Shown one piece after another: positions 1 through 9,037 of a stretch of DNA of 64,000 nucleotides. The notes beneath the pieces were generated by a model. The model was not told the origin of the DNA and searched no databases. It saw nothing but the letters and a program-made list of their open reading frames with translations. The stretch covers positions 1 to 64,000 of the forward strand of contig QAKI01000033.1 in NCBI GenBank assembly GCA_003343905.1. Reading direction: 5' to 3'. The DNA is from Subdoligranulum variabile (GTDB lineage Bacteria; Bacillota; Clostridia; Oscillospirales; Ruminococcaceae). The position numbers were made by a program, and so were the translations under genes. Each line of letters begins with the position of its first letter. The first letter of the stretch is position 1.

Positions 1-1121
1 CCGCCCTCGTGGAAGGTGTCGGGGAAGAAGTAGGGCAGGAAGCGGCCCTCGGTGTACTTGACGCCCTTGATGTCGGAGATCAGGCGCAGGGTGGAACCGT
101 TGCCCACGCTGCCCACCACGGCGTCCACACCGGCGGTCTGGAACTCCGGCATGAAGGGTTCGGTGCCGATCCAGTGGTCGCCCAGGAACATCATGGCTTC
201 CTTGCCGTATTCGTGGGTGATGTCGGTCATCTCGCGCACCAGCTTGGCGACCTCACGGCGCTGGAACGCCTGGAAGTCCTTGAACTCCTTGCTGGGCACA
301 CGGTACTGGTTGTTGTAGTAGCCCTGGTCGATGATGTATTCGGGGCGGAACTTGTAGCCCACTTCCTTCTCGAACTGTTCAAGGATGTAGGGGGACACGC
401 TGGCAGAGTAGCCGTACCAGTCCACGTACTTTTCGCGCTTGAGTTCGTCGAACACCAGCGTGAACAGGTGGAAGAAGGTGGTGTAGCGCACCACGTTCAC
501 ATAGGGGTGGCTCTCCAGGAAGCGGCGCAGGCGCTCCATGGTGTGCTTGCGGGTCTTGGGCTGGCGCACGTCGAAGGTGATTTGATGCTCCACGTCCCAG
601 CCGTTGACAACGGCGTTGTACATATGTACGGGGTCCCAGATCAGGTACGCCAGGAAGCTGACGGTGTACTCGTGGTAGGCGGCGGGGGCGTCGATGACGA
701 CGCAGCCGGTGGCCTCGTCGTAGTGCCAGGCGTCGGGGGCCAGGGGCTGGCCGGTGGTGCGATCCACCACTTCCCACCAGCGCTTGATGTCGTCGCGGGT
801 GTTGGGTTGCAGCAGTTCGGGGCTGATGCCTTTCATCAGGGGGATGGAGAGCGCGCCGTCGGCGGCGGTGTAGAACGCCGTCATGATGTAGCACTGCTGG
901 ACCTCGTCGGGGTTGGCCTTGGCCCATTCGTTATCCTTGCGGGTGGTGTAGTAGGTGGCGTAGATCTTGGCGCCGGTGTCCTTGAGTTCCTGGGGGAAGT
1001 CGGTGCCGTCGCAGTCGCGGATGGCGTCGGCGCCCCAGCGGTCCAGCAGGCGCAGGGTCTCGGGGACCACGTCCATGTCGGTGGGAATGGTCACGCGGCC
1101 GCGGTTTTGCAGTTCGCTCAT
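1..1121 (-). CDS. lnpA: 1,3-beta-galactosyl-N-acetylhexosamine phosphorylase (GH112), partial
   Basis: Cytoplasmic phosphorolysis of galacto-N-biose and lacto-N-biose I to Gal-1-phosphate plus the N-acetylhexosamine, used on mucin cores and milk oligosaccharides. The 373 visible residues carry strongly conserved family blocks: GRVTIPTD near the N-terminus, WGADAIRDCDGT, YATYYTTRKDNEWA, NTRDDIKRWWEVVDRTTG, FDVRQPKTRKHTMERL and MMFLGDHWIGTEPF. The family is usually about 720-750 residues, so roughly half lies beyond the left edge. The ATG at 1121 has AAAGGAG eight bases upstream. It is 46 bp behind the MFS gene on the same strand, so they are probably co-transcribed and the transporter may bring in its substrate (inference). 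Confidence 0.95.
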   Translation of the reverse strand, partial: MSELQNRGRVTIPTDMDVVPETLRLLDRWGADAIRDCDGTDFPQELKDTGAKIYATYYTTRKDNEWAKANPDEVQQCYIMTAFYTAADGALSIPLMKGISPELLQPNTRDDIKRWWEVVDRTTGQPLAPDAWHYDEATGCVVIDAPAAYHEYTVSFLAYLIWDPVHMYNAVVNGWDVEHQITFDVRQPKTRKHTMERLRRFLESHPYVNVVRYTTFFHLFTLVFDELKREKYVDWYGYSASVSPYILEQFEKEVGYKFRPEYIIDQGYYNNQYRVPSKEFKDFQAFQRREVAKLVREMTDITHEYGKEAMMFLGDHWIGTEPFMPEFQTAGVDAVVGSVGNGSTLRLISDIKGVKYTEGRFLPYFFPDTFHEG

Positions 1122-1167
1122 AGTAAGTTCTCCTTTCAGTGTGGGTCGGCCCAAAGCATCGGTCGGT

Positions 1168-2451
1168 TCATGAGGCAGATCCCTCCTCCTGTGCGTTGGC
1201 AAAGCGGGCCCAGCGTCCGGCGCAGCACCAGACGGCGGCCAGGCTGATGAGGGCCATGGCCAGCCACAGCGCGAAGACGGCGCTCCAGCCCCAGGTGTCG
1301 GCAGCAACGCCGACGCCCCAGGTGGCGGCGGCCGCGCCCAGATAGGTCACGGCGTTGAGCATGCCCGACAGGGCCGCCGCACCGCCGGTGCGGCCGGCCC
1401 GTACCGGCATGACGTTGATGAACAGCGTGTTGATGCCCAGCATGGCGGCGGTGGTCACGGCCAGCAGCACCATGGCGGCGGCCAGGCTCCATTCCACGGC
1501 CAGCGGCAGCAGCGCCAGCGCCACCGACGCCGCCGCGAACAGCACGGCGCAGGTCTTCAGCTCATTGCGCAGCAGCCGGTCCAGCCAGCCCGCCAGGTAC
1601 GCGCCGGACAGGTTCACCAGCGGCAGCACCATGGACACGGCGGCCGAAAGCGCCGGGGTCACGGCAAAGTTGGCCTGTACCATCGTGGGCACCCAGCTCG
1701 TCACGCCGTCCTTCAGCGCGCCGTGCAGGATGACCGGCACGGCCAGCCAGATCAGCCCGGCGGCCAGCAGCGGGCCCAGCACACCGGCTTTGGAGCGGTG
1801 CGCGGCGGGTTCGGCAGCCGCCGGTTCGGCCGGTTCCGCCGCGGTGGCGGGGGTGGCCCGGCGCAGCGGAACCGTGGCGAACACCCACACGCCCGCCATG
1901 ACCAGCAGCACCAGCGCGCTGGTGGTAAAGGCCATCCGCCAGCCCGTCAGGGCCAGCAGCACGGCGCACAGCGCGTAGGAGATCAGCGTGCCCGCGGGGG
2001 TGGTGGAGTTGATGTTGATGCACGCGCCCTTCTGCTGGGGCAGCGGCATACATTCGGCGAACAGCCGCACGATGGGCGGCCAGATCATGGCCTGGAACAG
2101 GCCGTTGGCGGACCACAGCACCGCCATGGCGGCGGGCGGCGCCCAGCCCATGCCCAGGTTGCACAGGCCCGAAAGCGTCAGCCCCGCAAAGATCATGCTG
2201 TAGGGCGAAATACGCTGGCAGGCCAGCCCGCTGAGGATCTGCCCCAGCGCGTAGCAAAGGAAGTAACCCGTGGATATGGCGCCCGCCACCTGCAGGGTCA
2301 GCACCCCTTCGGCGGTCATGGCGCTCATCACGGCGGAGTAGTTGTACCGCCCCACATAGGCGGCGGCGTAGGCTGCCCAACACAGCAGGAACAGCGCAGT
2401 GCCCTGCCGCGGCGTTTGCAGCCGGGTGTAAACGGAACGATTTGTCTGCAT
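1168..2451 (-). CDS. MFS transporter, organophosphate/sugar-acid antiporter-like
   Basis: About twelve hydrophobic segments over 427 residues; the GRYNYS segment after TM1 and the GGAAALSG segment late in the protein recall the OPA (GlpT/UhpC-like) branch of the major facilitator superfamily. A charged, Ala/Glu-rich loop (PATAAEPAEPAAAEP) divides the two six-helix halves. Substrate cannot be read from sequence. The ATG at 2451 overlaps the TAA of a GH88 remnant (TAATG), which favours this start over in-frame codons further upstream that would lie inside the remnant. The neighbours (GH88 stub upstream, GH112 phosphorylase downstream) suggest an oligosaccharide or uronic-acid-type substrate. 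Family is sure; substrate is open. Confidence 0.85.
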   Translation of the reverse strand: MQTNRSVYTRLQTPRQGTALFLLCWAAYAAAYVGRYNYSAVMSAMTAEGVLTLQVAGAISTGYFLCYALGQILSGLACQRISPYSMIFAGLTLSGLCNLGMGWAPPAAMAVLWSANGLFQAMIWPPIVRLFAECMPLPQQKGACININSTTPAGTLISYALCAVLLALTGWRMAFTTSALVLLVMAGVWVFATVPLRRATPATAAEPAEPAAAEPAAHRSKAGVLGPLLAAGLIWLAVPVILHGALKDGVTSWVPTMVQANFAVTPALSAAVSMVLPLVNLSGAYLAGWLDRLLRNELKTCAVLFAAASVALALLPLAVEWSLAAAMVLLAVTTAAMLGINTLFINVMPVRAGRTGGAAALSGMLNAVTYLGAAAATWGVGVAADTWGWSAVFALWLAMALISLAAVWCCAGRWARFANAQEEGSAS

Positions 2452-2561
2452 TACCAGTATGGGGTCCAGCTGCGGGTGCGGCGGACCAGTGCCTCCATAT
2501 AAAAGTAGTCGCCCCACAGGTTGCATTCATCTGTGCAGTGGGGTGCACACAATGGGAAATG
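2451..2561 (-). pseudogene. C-terminal remnant of a GH88 unsaturated glucuronyl hydrolase
   Basis: An open stretch of 36 codons, preceded in frame by a stop and without its own start, ends in DECNLWGDYFYMEALVRR and SWTPYW. The WGDYFY(M/L)EAL block followed by a Trp-rich end is the usual C-terminus of GH88 unsaturated beta-glucuronyl hydrolases, which act on lyase-made disaccharides of glycosaminoglycans. The TAA overlaps the MFS start codon, as in an intact operon, so the hydrolase probably preceded the transporter and was lost by a deletion that placed the PHP gene here. Family recognised by memory of the motif. Confidence 0.65.
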
Positions 2562-2588
2562 TTACGCTGTGTATGCTTTTGGCATAGC

Positions 2589-3872
2589 TCACCATGCGAA
2601 AACAGCATGGTACAATTCATCCAATGCAGGCTTCAAGCCATGATTTCCCTGCCCGTTCCATGCTTCCATGCGTACAGACTCCTGACGGGCCAGAACATCA
2701 TGTTCCGGAAAGAAAGCGCGCTGCAGGAATTGAAAATATTTCACCAGACGATACGATCCAAAAAGCCGTGCCGGACCGGGCGCGATCTGATCTGCAGCGA
2801 CGCTTTGATGGGACAGGATCCCATGGCGGATACTTTCAAACTGGTTGTTCTTTGCAAGGACCAGGGTATAAAAACTGCCAAGCAGGCAATCTTCCGCAGC
2901 ATGGGCGTCGCTGACACCCACGATAGGCGGCTTCTCCTTCAGCTCCTGATAGCGGGCCAACTGCAGTTGGTTGGAATCCAGTTCCTGCAGGGGATAACCG
3001 GAAACCAGTTCCAGGGCGTCAAAGGCGTGAGTTCGCAAAAGTGACTCGGTAAGATCCGTACTTAATTCGTATCCGGATGGACGGCGCCAGTATGGGTGGC
3101 AGAAAACGCTCATGCCGTCAAAATCATGTATTCGATCAAAAGCCCAAAGGGCCGACTTGAAACTGTAAGGGTCTACTTGAGGCGGCATTTCACCGGGATC
3201 TGCCTGCCGAAGGATGCTGTCATAAAACGCTTCGGGGGCTTCAGCGAACAGTTCATTTACACTTTGCCTGCCACCGATATTAAGAATGTGTGCCTGATGG
3301 AAAGGCAGGTGGATCTCTTCGCCGGGATACAGCGCCATGGCAAGCTCTGGCATGGAGGAAAACTCCCGGCACAGCGCTGCGGAAGGGGCGTATTTTCCGT
3401 GATCGGTCAACGCCATGAAGTCGAATCCTTTTCTGCGGCATTCCTGCGCCATCCGACGGGGGGAATCCTCCCCGTCGGAAAAAAAGCTGTGCATATGAAG
3501 ATCACCTTTGAACGGATACTGATTTTGAAGGTCCCGCTCTACGGCGTAGAGTTCTGCGTGGGCTAGACAGGCGGATGAGGCGGTAGAAAAAAGTCGAAGC
3601 GTGTACTCCTGTTCCGCAGGGCAGGAAAGCCGTACACGGCGAGTGCGGGAATCGTTCCCCGTGAGTTCAAGCCGCTGTGGACGGTTGGTGGTATGACTCA
3701 CGGGGAAACCGGATATGGTTTCAATGTCCACGGCATCCCGGGCGTTACAAAAAGATTCACAGAGGGTAAAAAGCGCATACCAGTCGCTCTGGCCGAACAA
3801 GGGAATGTCAGAACGAAGTTCGATTTCATAAGGGCCGCCTACAGGAACGACCCGGGGATAAGCATGAATCAT
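2589..3872 (-). CDS. PHP-domain metallohydrolase, CehA/McbA-like
   Basis: The 427-residue product has an N-terminal beta-rich part followed by a PHP domain with its metal-binding sets in order: GDLHMHSFFSDGED, ALTDHGKY, PGEEIHLP, FCHPYW and GVSDAHA. CehA/McbA-like members hydrolyse phosphoester or carbamate-type bonds; the substrate here is unknown. No secretion signal is evident. The ATG at 3872 was chosen because TCCGGAGGTG lies just upstream; a longer frame reaches 3986 but would overrun the upstream intergenic region towards the divergent promoter. It is divergent from the YesM-type kinase gene and leads the strand that carries the MFS and GH112 genes. Confidence 0.8.
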   Translation of the reverse strand: MIHAYPRVVPVGGPYEIELRSDIPLFGQSDWYALFTLCESFCNARDAVDIETISGFPVSHTTNRPQRLELTGNDSRTRRVRLSCPAEQEYTLRLFSTASSACLAHAELYAVERDLQNQYPFKGDLHMHSFFSDGEDSPRRMAQECRRKGFDFMALTDHGKYAPSAALCREFSSMPELAMALYPGEEIHLPFHQAHILNIGGRQSVNELFAEAPEAFYDSILRQADPGEMPPQVDPYSFKSALWAFDRIHDFDGMSVFCHPYWRRPSGYELSTDLTESLLRTHAFDALELVSGYPLQELDSNQLQLARYQELKEKPPIVGVSDAHAAEDCLLGSFYTLVLAKNNQFESIRHGILSHQSVAADQIAPGPARLFGSYRLVKYFQFLQRAFFPEHDVLARQESVRMEAWNGQGNHGLKPALDELYHAVFAW

Positions 3873-3992
3873 AGCAGTGCACCTCCGGAACGCAACAGGT
3901 TTGTTTCGTACAGTATAATGCGAAGGCGTGCGGGTGTGCATGGATGATTTGTGGGTGTATATTGACGATTTTTGGTTATGCGTCAAAAAAAG

Positions 3993-4024
3993 GCCGGGAA
4001 TGGAAAATTTTATAGTATAATAGC
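3993..4024 (+). promoter_or_regulatory. Promoter of the YesMN two-component operon
   Basis: A perfect -10 box TATAAT at 4016-4021 lies 47 bp before the kinase ATG. The matching -35 position (about 3993-3998) is GC-rich and poor, which suggests activator dependence. The 196-bp region also separates the divergent PHP gene. Confidence 0.55.
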
Positions 4025-4068
4025 GTCAAGACTTCAAATGGCTGTGAAAGTGTGAGGAATAGGGCTGT

Positions 4069-5853
4069 ATGGAAAAGAAAAGCGCGTTTTTAGACCGTGT
4101 GGTTTTGCCGTTGCGCAAAAAGAAGATATTATGGCGACTCATTTTGCTGTATGCGGTAATTTGTGTAGTGCCTATCCTGCTGTTCGGTTCGGTGTATCAG
4201 GCACGTTATACGAAAGAATTGAAAAATAAGACCAGCGAAAACACCTGCCAGCTTCTTTCCATGCTTACGGATCGCCATAATGACCTGATCGACCGTCTGG
4301 TGGATATTTCTACCAAAATTTCTACCTATGATTCGGTACAGCGCCTTCTGCTGGGGGGCGGGCAGCTTTCTTCCTACGAGAAAAATATATTGTCCCAGGA
4401 GATCGGGGACCAGATCGAAAAGAATCTGCTGATCTCCCCCATGGTCAAAAGTGTGGTCCTTACTGATACGGCTGGGAATATTCAGTACAGTATGGGGTAT
4501 GAAACATTTACTGCCGAATCGCTGGAACCGGCTCTGGCAAAAGCAGAGGAAACCTGGCCCCTGGAATGTGTGACGGCGTTGCCGTCATCGGATATGGTGC
4601 TGGTACATGCCGTCAATCAGGCGGATTACACAGGCGGACATCTGGGGTTTCTTGTGTTGCTGATCGATGAAAAACTTTTTGCACAGAACACGTACCGGCA
4701 GCTTTACGCTGAGGAACAGGGAGAAATTTGTCTTTTGGGCGATGACGGTGTTGTCGTTTCTTCCTACGATCCGCGTCTGCCAGTGGGATATACGGTGCCG
4801 GATCCGCGTCTGCTGGAAGAGATCCAACAGGAGTACGGCCAGCCGGTGCCGTACTTTACCTTCGAACTGGGGGATGAACTCTACCATGTGAGTTTTTTCT
4901 ACAATTCCAAGACGCGATGGTATGCGGTTTCCATGGTGCGTGACAGCTATCTTATGAAAGAGTTGGTGCGTTTCAACCACTTTGTTCGACTTCTCAGTTT
5001 GCTGTGTGTGTTACTTGGCTGTCTAGGTCTGATCGTTGTGTCGGCAAGCATCGTGCGTCCGGTGACGAGACTGGTACGCTACTGCAAGGGAGTGGCGGAG
5101 CGCAGCGGGCCATGCAGTATTGTGGATGATGGCGAAGATGAACTGGGATACCTGACCCGCGAAGTTTCCAACATGGTGCGGACGATTGATGACTATAACG
5201 CCAAGGACATCCAAAACAATATCGAGCGCAAAAATCTGGAGATCCAAATGCTGCAGGCGCAGATCAATCCCCATTTTTTGTTTAATACACTGAACTCCAT
5301 CAAATGGATCGCGGTGCTCAGCCGGGTGCCTACAGTGGCCGACAGCCTTTCCGCCTTGGCGGGCCTGCTGAAAAACACCATTGTGAATAAGGGCGAACAG
5401 ATCCCCTTGCGGGAAGAACTGGAAAATGTACGCAACTACGCGCTGATACAGTCCCTGCGCTATACGGAACGCTTCCAGATGGAATACCACATCGAACCGG
5501 CGTGTGAAAACCGAAATGTACTGAAATTCCTGCTTCAGCCAATTGTGGAAAACGCCATCATCTACGGAGTTGAAGGGATCGACCACGTGGTCGTTGTGCA
5601 GGTGAGAGCAGAAATGGAAACAGGTGGGATGCGCTTGGAGATTCGCGATGATGGGGCTGGGTTTGACGTGGATGCCCTGCAGCAACCAGATGTTCGCAAA
5701 AAAAGGCTTTCGGGTATCGGGATGGCCAATGTCCGTCAACGGATCCAGCTTGCCTATGGTCCCAACGCCTGGATGAAGGTGCAGAGCGCCCCGGGGCAGG
5801 GGACTATCGTGACTATGTGGCTGCCGGACCAGGAGGAAAAGGACGATGTATAA
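4069..5853 (+). CDS. YesM-type sensor histidine kinase
   Basis: Membrane sensor kinase of 594 residues. It has a basic N-terminus, TM1 at about 23-45, an extracytoplasmic dCache-like sensor to about 300, TM2 at about 303-328, a HAMP-like linker, then the His_kinase block QINPHFLFNTLNSIKW with the phospho-acceptor His at residue 402. An HATPase domain with VENAIIYG and RDDGAGFD follows. The ATG at 4069 follows GAGGAATAGGGCTGT. It overlaps the response-regulator gene by 8 bp, so the pair is translationally coupled. With the binding protein and permeases downstream, it probably senses an extracellular saccharide and switches on its import (inference from the YesMN family). Confidence 0.93.
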   Translation: MEKKSAFLDRVVLPLRKKKILWRLILLYAVICVVPILLFGSVYQARYTKELKNKTSENTCQLLSMLTDRHNDLIDRLVDISTKISTYDSVQRLLLGGGQLSSYEKNILSQEIGDQIEKNLLISPMVKSVVLTDTAGNIQYSMGYETFTAESLEPALAKAEETWPLECVTALPSSDMVLVHAVNQADYTGGHLGFLVLLIDEKLFAQNTYRQLYAEEQGEICLLGDDGVVVSSYDPRLPVGYTVPDPRLLEEIQQEYGQPVPYFTFELGDELYHVSFFYNSKTRWYAVSMVRDSYLMKELVRFNHFVRLLSLLCVLLGCLGLIVVSASIVRPVTRLVRYCKGVAERSGPCSIVDDGEDELGYLTREVSNMVRTIDDYNAKDIQNNIERKNLEIQMLQAQINPHFLFNTLNSIKWIAVLSRVPTVADSLSALAGLLKNTIVNKGEQIPLREELENVRNYALIQSLRYTERFQMEYHIEPACENRNVLKFLLQPIVENAIIYGVEGIDHVVVVQVRAEMETGGMRLEIRDDGAGFDVDALQQPDVRKKRLSGIGMANVRQRIQLAYGPNAWMKVQSAPGQGTIVTMWLPDQEEKDDV

Positions 5854-7426
5854 AGTACTGATCGTAGACGATGAAAATTTGGTGCGGGTTGCACTGCGTA
5901 CCATCGTGGATTATGAATCCTGCGGCTTTACCGTCTGCGCCACCGCCGCAGATGGACTGGAAGCATTGGAGATCTGCCGCAAGGAAGATCCGGATCTTAT
6001 CATAACCGATATTAAAATGCCACGAATGGACGGCATCAGCATAATCGAAGCGCTGCGGCAGGAGGGCTTCTCCGGTCAGATCATTCTGATCAGCAACTAT
6101 GACGATTTCGAGTTGGTGCGGCAGGGATTGGTTATGGGCGCAATGGACTATCTGCTCAAGCTGACACTCAGTCCTCAGGATTTTTCTACGCTGCTGGCGC
6201 GGGTGAAAAAGGTTCTGGACGAAACTGCCCGCCGCCAGCGTCAAGTAGAACAGGGAAAGCAGGCGATGGATAAACTCGCAAATCAGGAAAAGCTGAGTCT
6301 TTGGCGGAAATTGCTTTCCTCCCCCACGTTGGTACAGGCGGACATCCCGGAAGAACTGTTTGCCTCCGGCCCTAAAAGTCTGTTTTTGATCCGAATGGTA
6401 AAATATGGGCCGGCAATGAGCGTGGCATCGCAAAAGGACATCGAATTGGTGGATTACGCAGTTTCTAATATTACGGCAGAGGTGTTGGGGGGAAGTGTCT
6501 GTATAGGCAGTTTGGAAAGCGGCGACTGGTTTGTGGTGCTGGAGGCCGGGGATAGAGACCCGGCAGAATTTCTGGCCCGCAAGCTGTGTACAGCTCTCAC
6601 CAAATATCTGAACATTACGGTGCTGGTCCTGTACAGTACACGCCTGTGTGCGCCGTCGCAACTTCTGGAGGCGATGGAGCATAGGAAGTTGTTGCCGGAG
6701 CACATGTTTTACTGCCGTGATTCCAAGTCGGAAAGTTTGGAACAGAACATGGTATTCGGCACGTGGAACAGTAACCTGCCGGAACTGGCAGGGCGGTTAT
6801 GCGCGCTGCTGCGCCGGGCAGATGTTGCGGCGGCGAAGGACGTGGTGCGGGAGCAGATGGCAGAATGCCAAAAGAAAAATGTGCGAAAAAATGAAGTCAT
6901 TGTGAAATGGTCGGCCGTCATCTTGCGGTTATGTGAAAAAATGGAAGGATTTTTACAGGCAGATGTTCTTGCAAACGGTGGTGAAAGCCGGCTGACTCAG
7001 GCAAGAACTGCCGAGCAGTTGGAGCAGATGGTGATGGACCTGCTCGAACAAATGGCGTCTTTGCTTCAGCCTGTTCACCCCGAACTCCCGGGCGCACAGG
7101 AAGTGGCCAGGGTACTGGCATATATTCAGGAACACCTGGCAGAGAAAATCACGCTGGCCCAACTGGCGCATATTGTGAATTTTAATGAAACTTACCTCTG
7201 TACGATTTTTCGCAGCCACATGGGAACCAGTATCTTCAACTATATCAACCAGACCAAGGTCGAGTGTGCTGCAGAAAAGTTGAAGAACAGTGATATGCAG
7301 TTGAAAGAAATCGCGGCCAGTCTGGGGTTCAGCGACCAGTTCTATTTCAATAAAATGTTTCGGAAATACTACGGTATCAGTCCCAGCGAGTACCGCAAAA
7401 CGCAAGATCCTACCAATTTCAGATAA
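5846..7426 (+). CDS. YesN-type response regulator, AraC output
   Basis: A 526-residue regulator. The N-terminal receiver domain starts KVLIVDDE and has the phospho-acceptor Asp55 in ITDIKMPRMDG; a long middle region (about 130-415) follows, then a C-terminal AraC-type double helix-turn-helix (about 420-520: ITLAQLAHIVNFNETYLCTIF and LKEIAASLGFSDQFYFNKMF). Its ATG lies inside the end of the kinase gene. Partner of the YesM-type kinase; likely to activate the binding-protein operon 155 bp downstream, whose upstream region has no good -35 box. Confidence 0.93.
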   Translation: MYKVLIVDDENLVRVALRTIVDYESCGFTVCATAADGLEALEICRKEDPDLIITDIKMPRMDGISIIEALRQEGFSGQIILISNYDDFELVRQGLVMGAMDYLLKLTLSPQDFSTLLARVKKVLDETARRQRQVEQGKQAMDKLANQEKLSLWRKLLSSPTLVQADIPEELFASGPKSLFLIRMVKYGPAMSVASQKDIELVDYAVSNITAEVLGGSVCIGSLESGDWFVVLEAGDRDPAEFLARKLCTALTKYLNITVLVLYSTRLCAPSQLLEAMEHRKLLPEHMFYCRDSKSESLEQNMVFGTWNSNLPELAGRLCALLRRADVAAAKDVVREQMAECQKKNVRKNEVIVKWSAVILRLCEKMEGFLQADVLANGGESRLTQARTAEQLEQMVMDLLEQMASLLQPVHPELPGAQEVARVLAYIQEHLAEKITLAQLAHIVNFNETYLCTIFRSHMGTSIFNYINQTKVECAAEKLKNSDMQLKEIAASLGFSDQFYFNKMFRKYYGISPSEYRKTQDPTNFR

Positions 7427-7581
7427 TTTTCCATTTGGGCAGCCTGGCGCGGCAGACAAAACGGAAAATCCAACAAAATGCCCAAAAGATTCTTGATGGT
7501 GCGCGGTAGGGAAAAGTTGTATCCTGAGTACAGAAACTCCCATGGGTGATCGTTGCACGGATACAACAAAGGAGGAACCAA

Positions 7582-8973
7582 ATGAAAACGAAAAAGGTAT
7601 TGTCTTTTGCATTGGCGGCTGCTTTGGGGGCCGGACTCCTGACCGGCTGCGGCAGTGACGCGCAATCGGGGAACGCTTCGGGCAGCACCGCCTCCGGCGA
7701 AACGGCGGCTTCCGGCGAAAAGAAAGTTATCGAGATCGCGGTATTTGAGGGTGGTCTGGGTGCCGAATACTGGGAACGTATGATGGAAGCTTACAAAGAA
7801 GACCACCCGAATGTGGAATTCAAAAGCACCATTAGCCCCAAAGTGGGTGAGATCATCCGTCCGCGGGTGGTGAGCGGTGACGCGCCGGATCTGCTGGTGA
7901 TGACCGATGGGGACCAGTCGGGACTGCTGGTTTCCATGATCAAGGACAAAGCGCTGATGGATATCACCGATGTGTTTGAAGGCCCTGCGTATGACAGTGA
8001 CGAACCGCTGAAGGATCGTATTGTGGACGGCTATTTGGAGAGCGGCAAATATCAGCCCTATGGTGATGGGCGGATCTATATTGCCCCCAAGGACTGCGGC
8101 TACTGCGGAATGATCTATAATAAGACGCTGTTTGAAGAAAAGGGCTGGTCGGTGCCTACCACCTGGGACGAGTTTTTTGCCCTGGGGGACGCTGCCAAGG
8201 CTGAGGGGCGAGCCCTGTTCACGTATCAGGGCATTTACCCCAGCTATCTTGAAAATGTCCTTTGGCCTGCTATCGCCAGTGCTGTGGGGACCGAGGGGAT
8301 CAACCGTATCTTTAATTACGAGGAAGGCTCTTTCAATAATGAGAAAGTGATCCAGGTCCTTTCCAATTTCCAGCGCATCGCGACTGATGGTTACCTGATG
8401 GAAGGCACCGTGGCGCTCAACCATACGCAGAGCCAGACCGAAATGATGCAGGGACACGCGCTGTTCATTCCCAACGGCGTGTGGATGGTCAACGAGATGA
8501 AGGATGCCCCGCGTGAGGAAGGCTTCCGCTATGGCATGGCGCTGGCGCCGGTTCTGGAAGAAGGCGATACCCGCTACGCTTTTGCGAACTACGGGCAGAT
8601 CTCCATCCCCAAAGCGGCAAAAAATCCTGAAGGCGCCAAGGATTTCCTGCGTTTCCTGTACACGGAAGAATCGGCTAAAGTCATGGCGGAACTGAGTTCC
8701 ACGGTGATGGCAATCAAGGGCGGTACGGAAGCGGCTAAAGATTATTTGGACGAAGAAGTTTACAATATGATGCAGATGCCGGAGGACGTGCAGCCGTTGT
8801 TCAGCGATTTCCAGACTTTGCCTGCCGGGTCCAAAGTGGATGTGATGCAGACGGTGTTTGAAAACGCGATGACCAAGCTGATGAGCGAACAGATCTCCCC
8901 GGAGGAATGCGCGCAGATCGTGGAAAAGGCCTTTGCACAGATCCGTGACGAACAGGCCAAGTTGAACGGATAA
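7582..8973 (+). CDS. Sugar ABC transporter solute-binding lipoprotein
   Basis: Extracellular solute-binding protein of family 1 (463 residues). The lipoprotein signal MKTKKVLSFALAAALGAGLL ends in a lipobox LTGC, followed by a Ser/Ala/Gly linker (about 25-50) and the mature fold starting VIEIAVFEGG. The ATG at 7582 has AAAGGAGG seven bases upstream; an in-frame ATG at 7546 would spoil the signal peptide. It delivers substrate to the two permeases downstream. No ATPase gene is in the cluster, so a shared MsmK/UgpC-type ATPase elsewhere is expected. Substrate unknown. Confidence 0.92.
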   Translation: MKTKKVLSFALAAALGAGLLTGCGSDAQSGNASGSTASGETAASGEKKVIEIAVFEGGLGAEYWERMMEAYKEDHPNVEFKSTISPKVGEIIRPRVVSGDAPDLLVMTDGDQSGLLVSMIKDKALMDITDVFEGPAYDSDEPLKDRIVDGYLESGKYQPYGDGRIYIAPKDCGYCGMIYNKTLFEEKGWSVPTTWDEFFALGDAAKAEGRALFTYQGIYPSYLENVLWPAIASAVGTEGINRIFNYEEGSFNNEKVIQVLSNFQRIATDGYLMEGTVALNHTQSQTEMMQGHALFIPNGVWMVNEMKDAPREEGFRYGMALAPVLEEGDTRYAFANYGQISIPKAAKNPEGAKDFLRFLYTEESAKVMAELSSTVMAIKGGTEAAKDYLDEEVYNMMQMPEDVQPLFSDFQTLPAGSKVDVMQTVFENAMTKLMSEQISPEECAQIVEKAFAQIRDEQAKLNG

Positions 8974-8982
8974 AAGATCGGA

Positions 8983-9012
8983 CCGCCCCGCTGCAAAGCG
9001 GGGCGGTTGTCT
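8983..9012 (+). terminator. Intercistronic stem-loop between binding protein and permeases
   Basis: Perfect 10-bp stem CCGCCCCGCT / AGCGGGGCGG with loop GCAA and a short T-containing tail (TTGTCT). The weak tail suggests partial termination or 3' end protection, keeping the binding protein more abundant than the permeases, as is usual in such operons. Confidence 0.7.
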
Positions 9013-9037
9013 AAAAGCAGAAACGGAGTGGAACGGT

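Noticed and set aside
9..1247. Long rightward open frame opposite the GH112 gene
   Set aside because: Composition artefact of high-GC DNA; the minus strand encodes a well-conserved family in phase with an SD.
1562..2620. Leftward frame overlapping the MFS gene
   Set aside because: Shadow frame, Arg/Gly/His-rich with no domain; the MFS frame has clear membrane helices.
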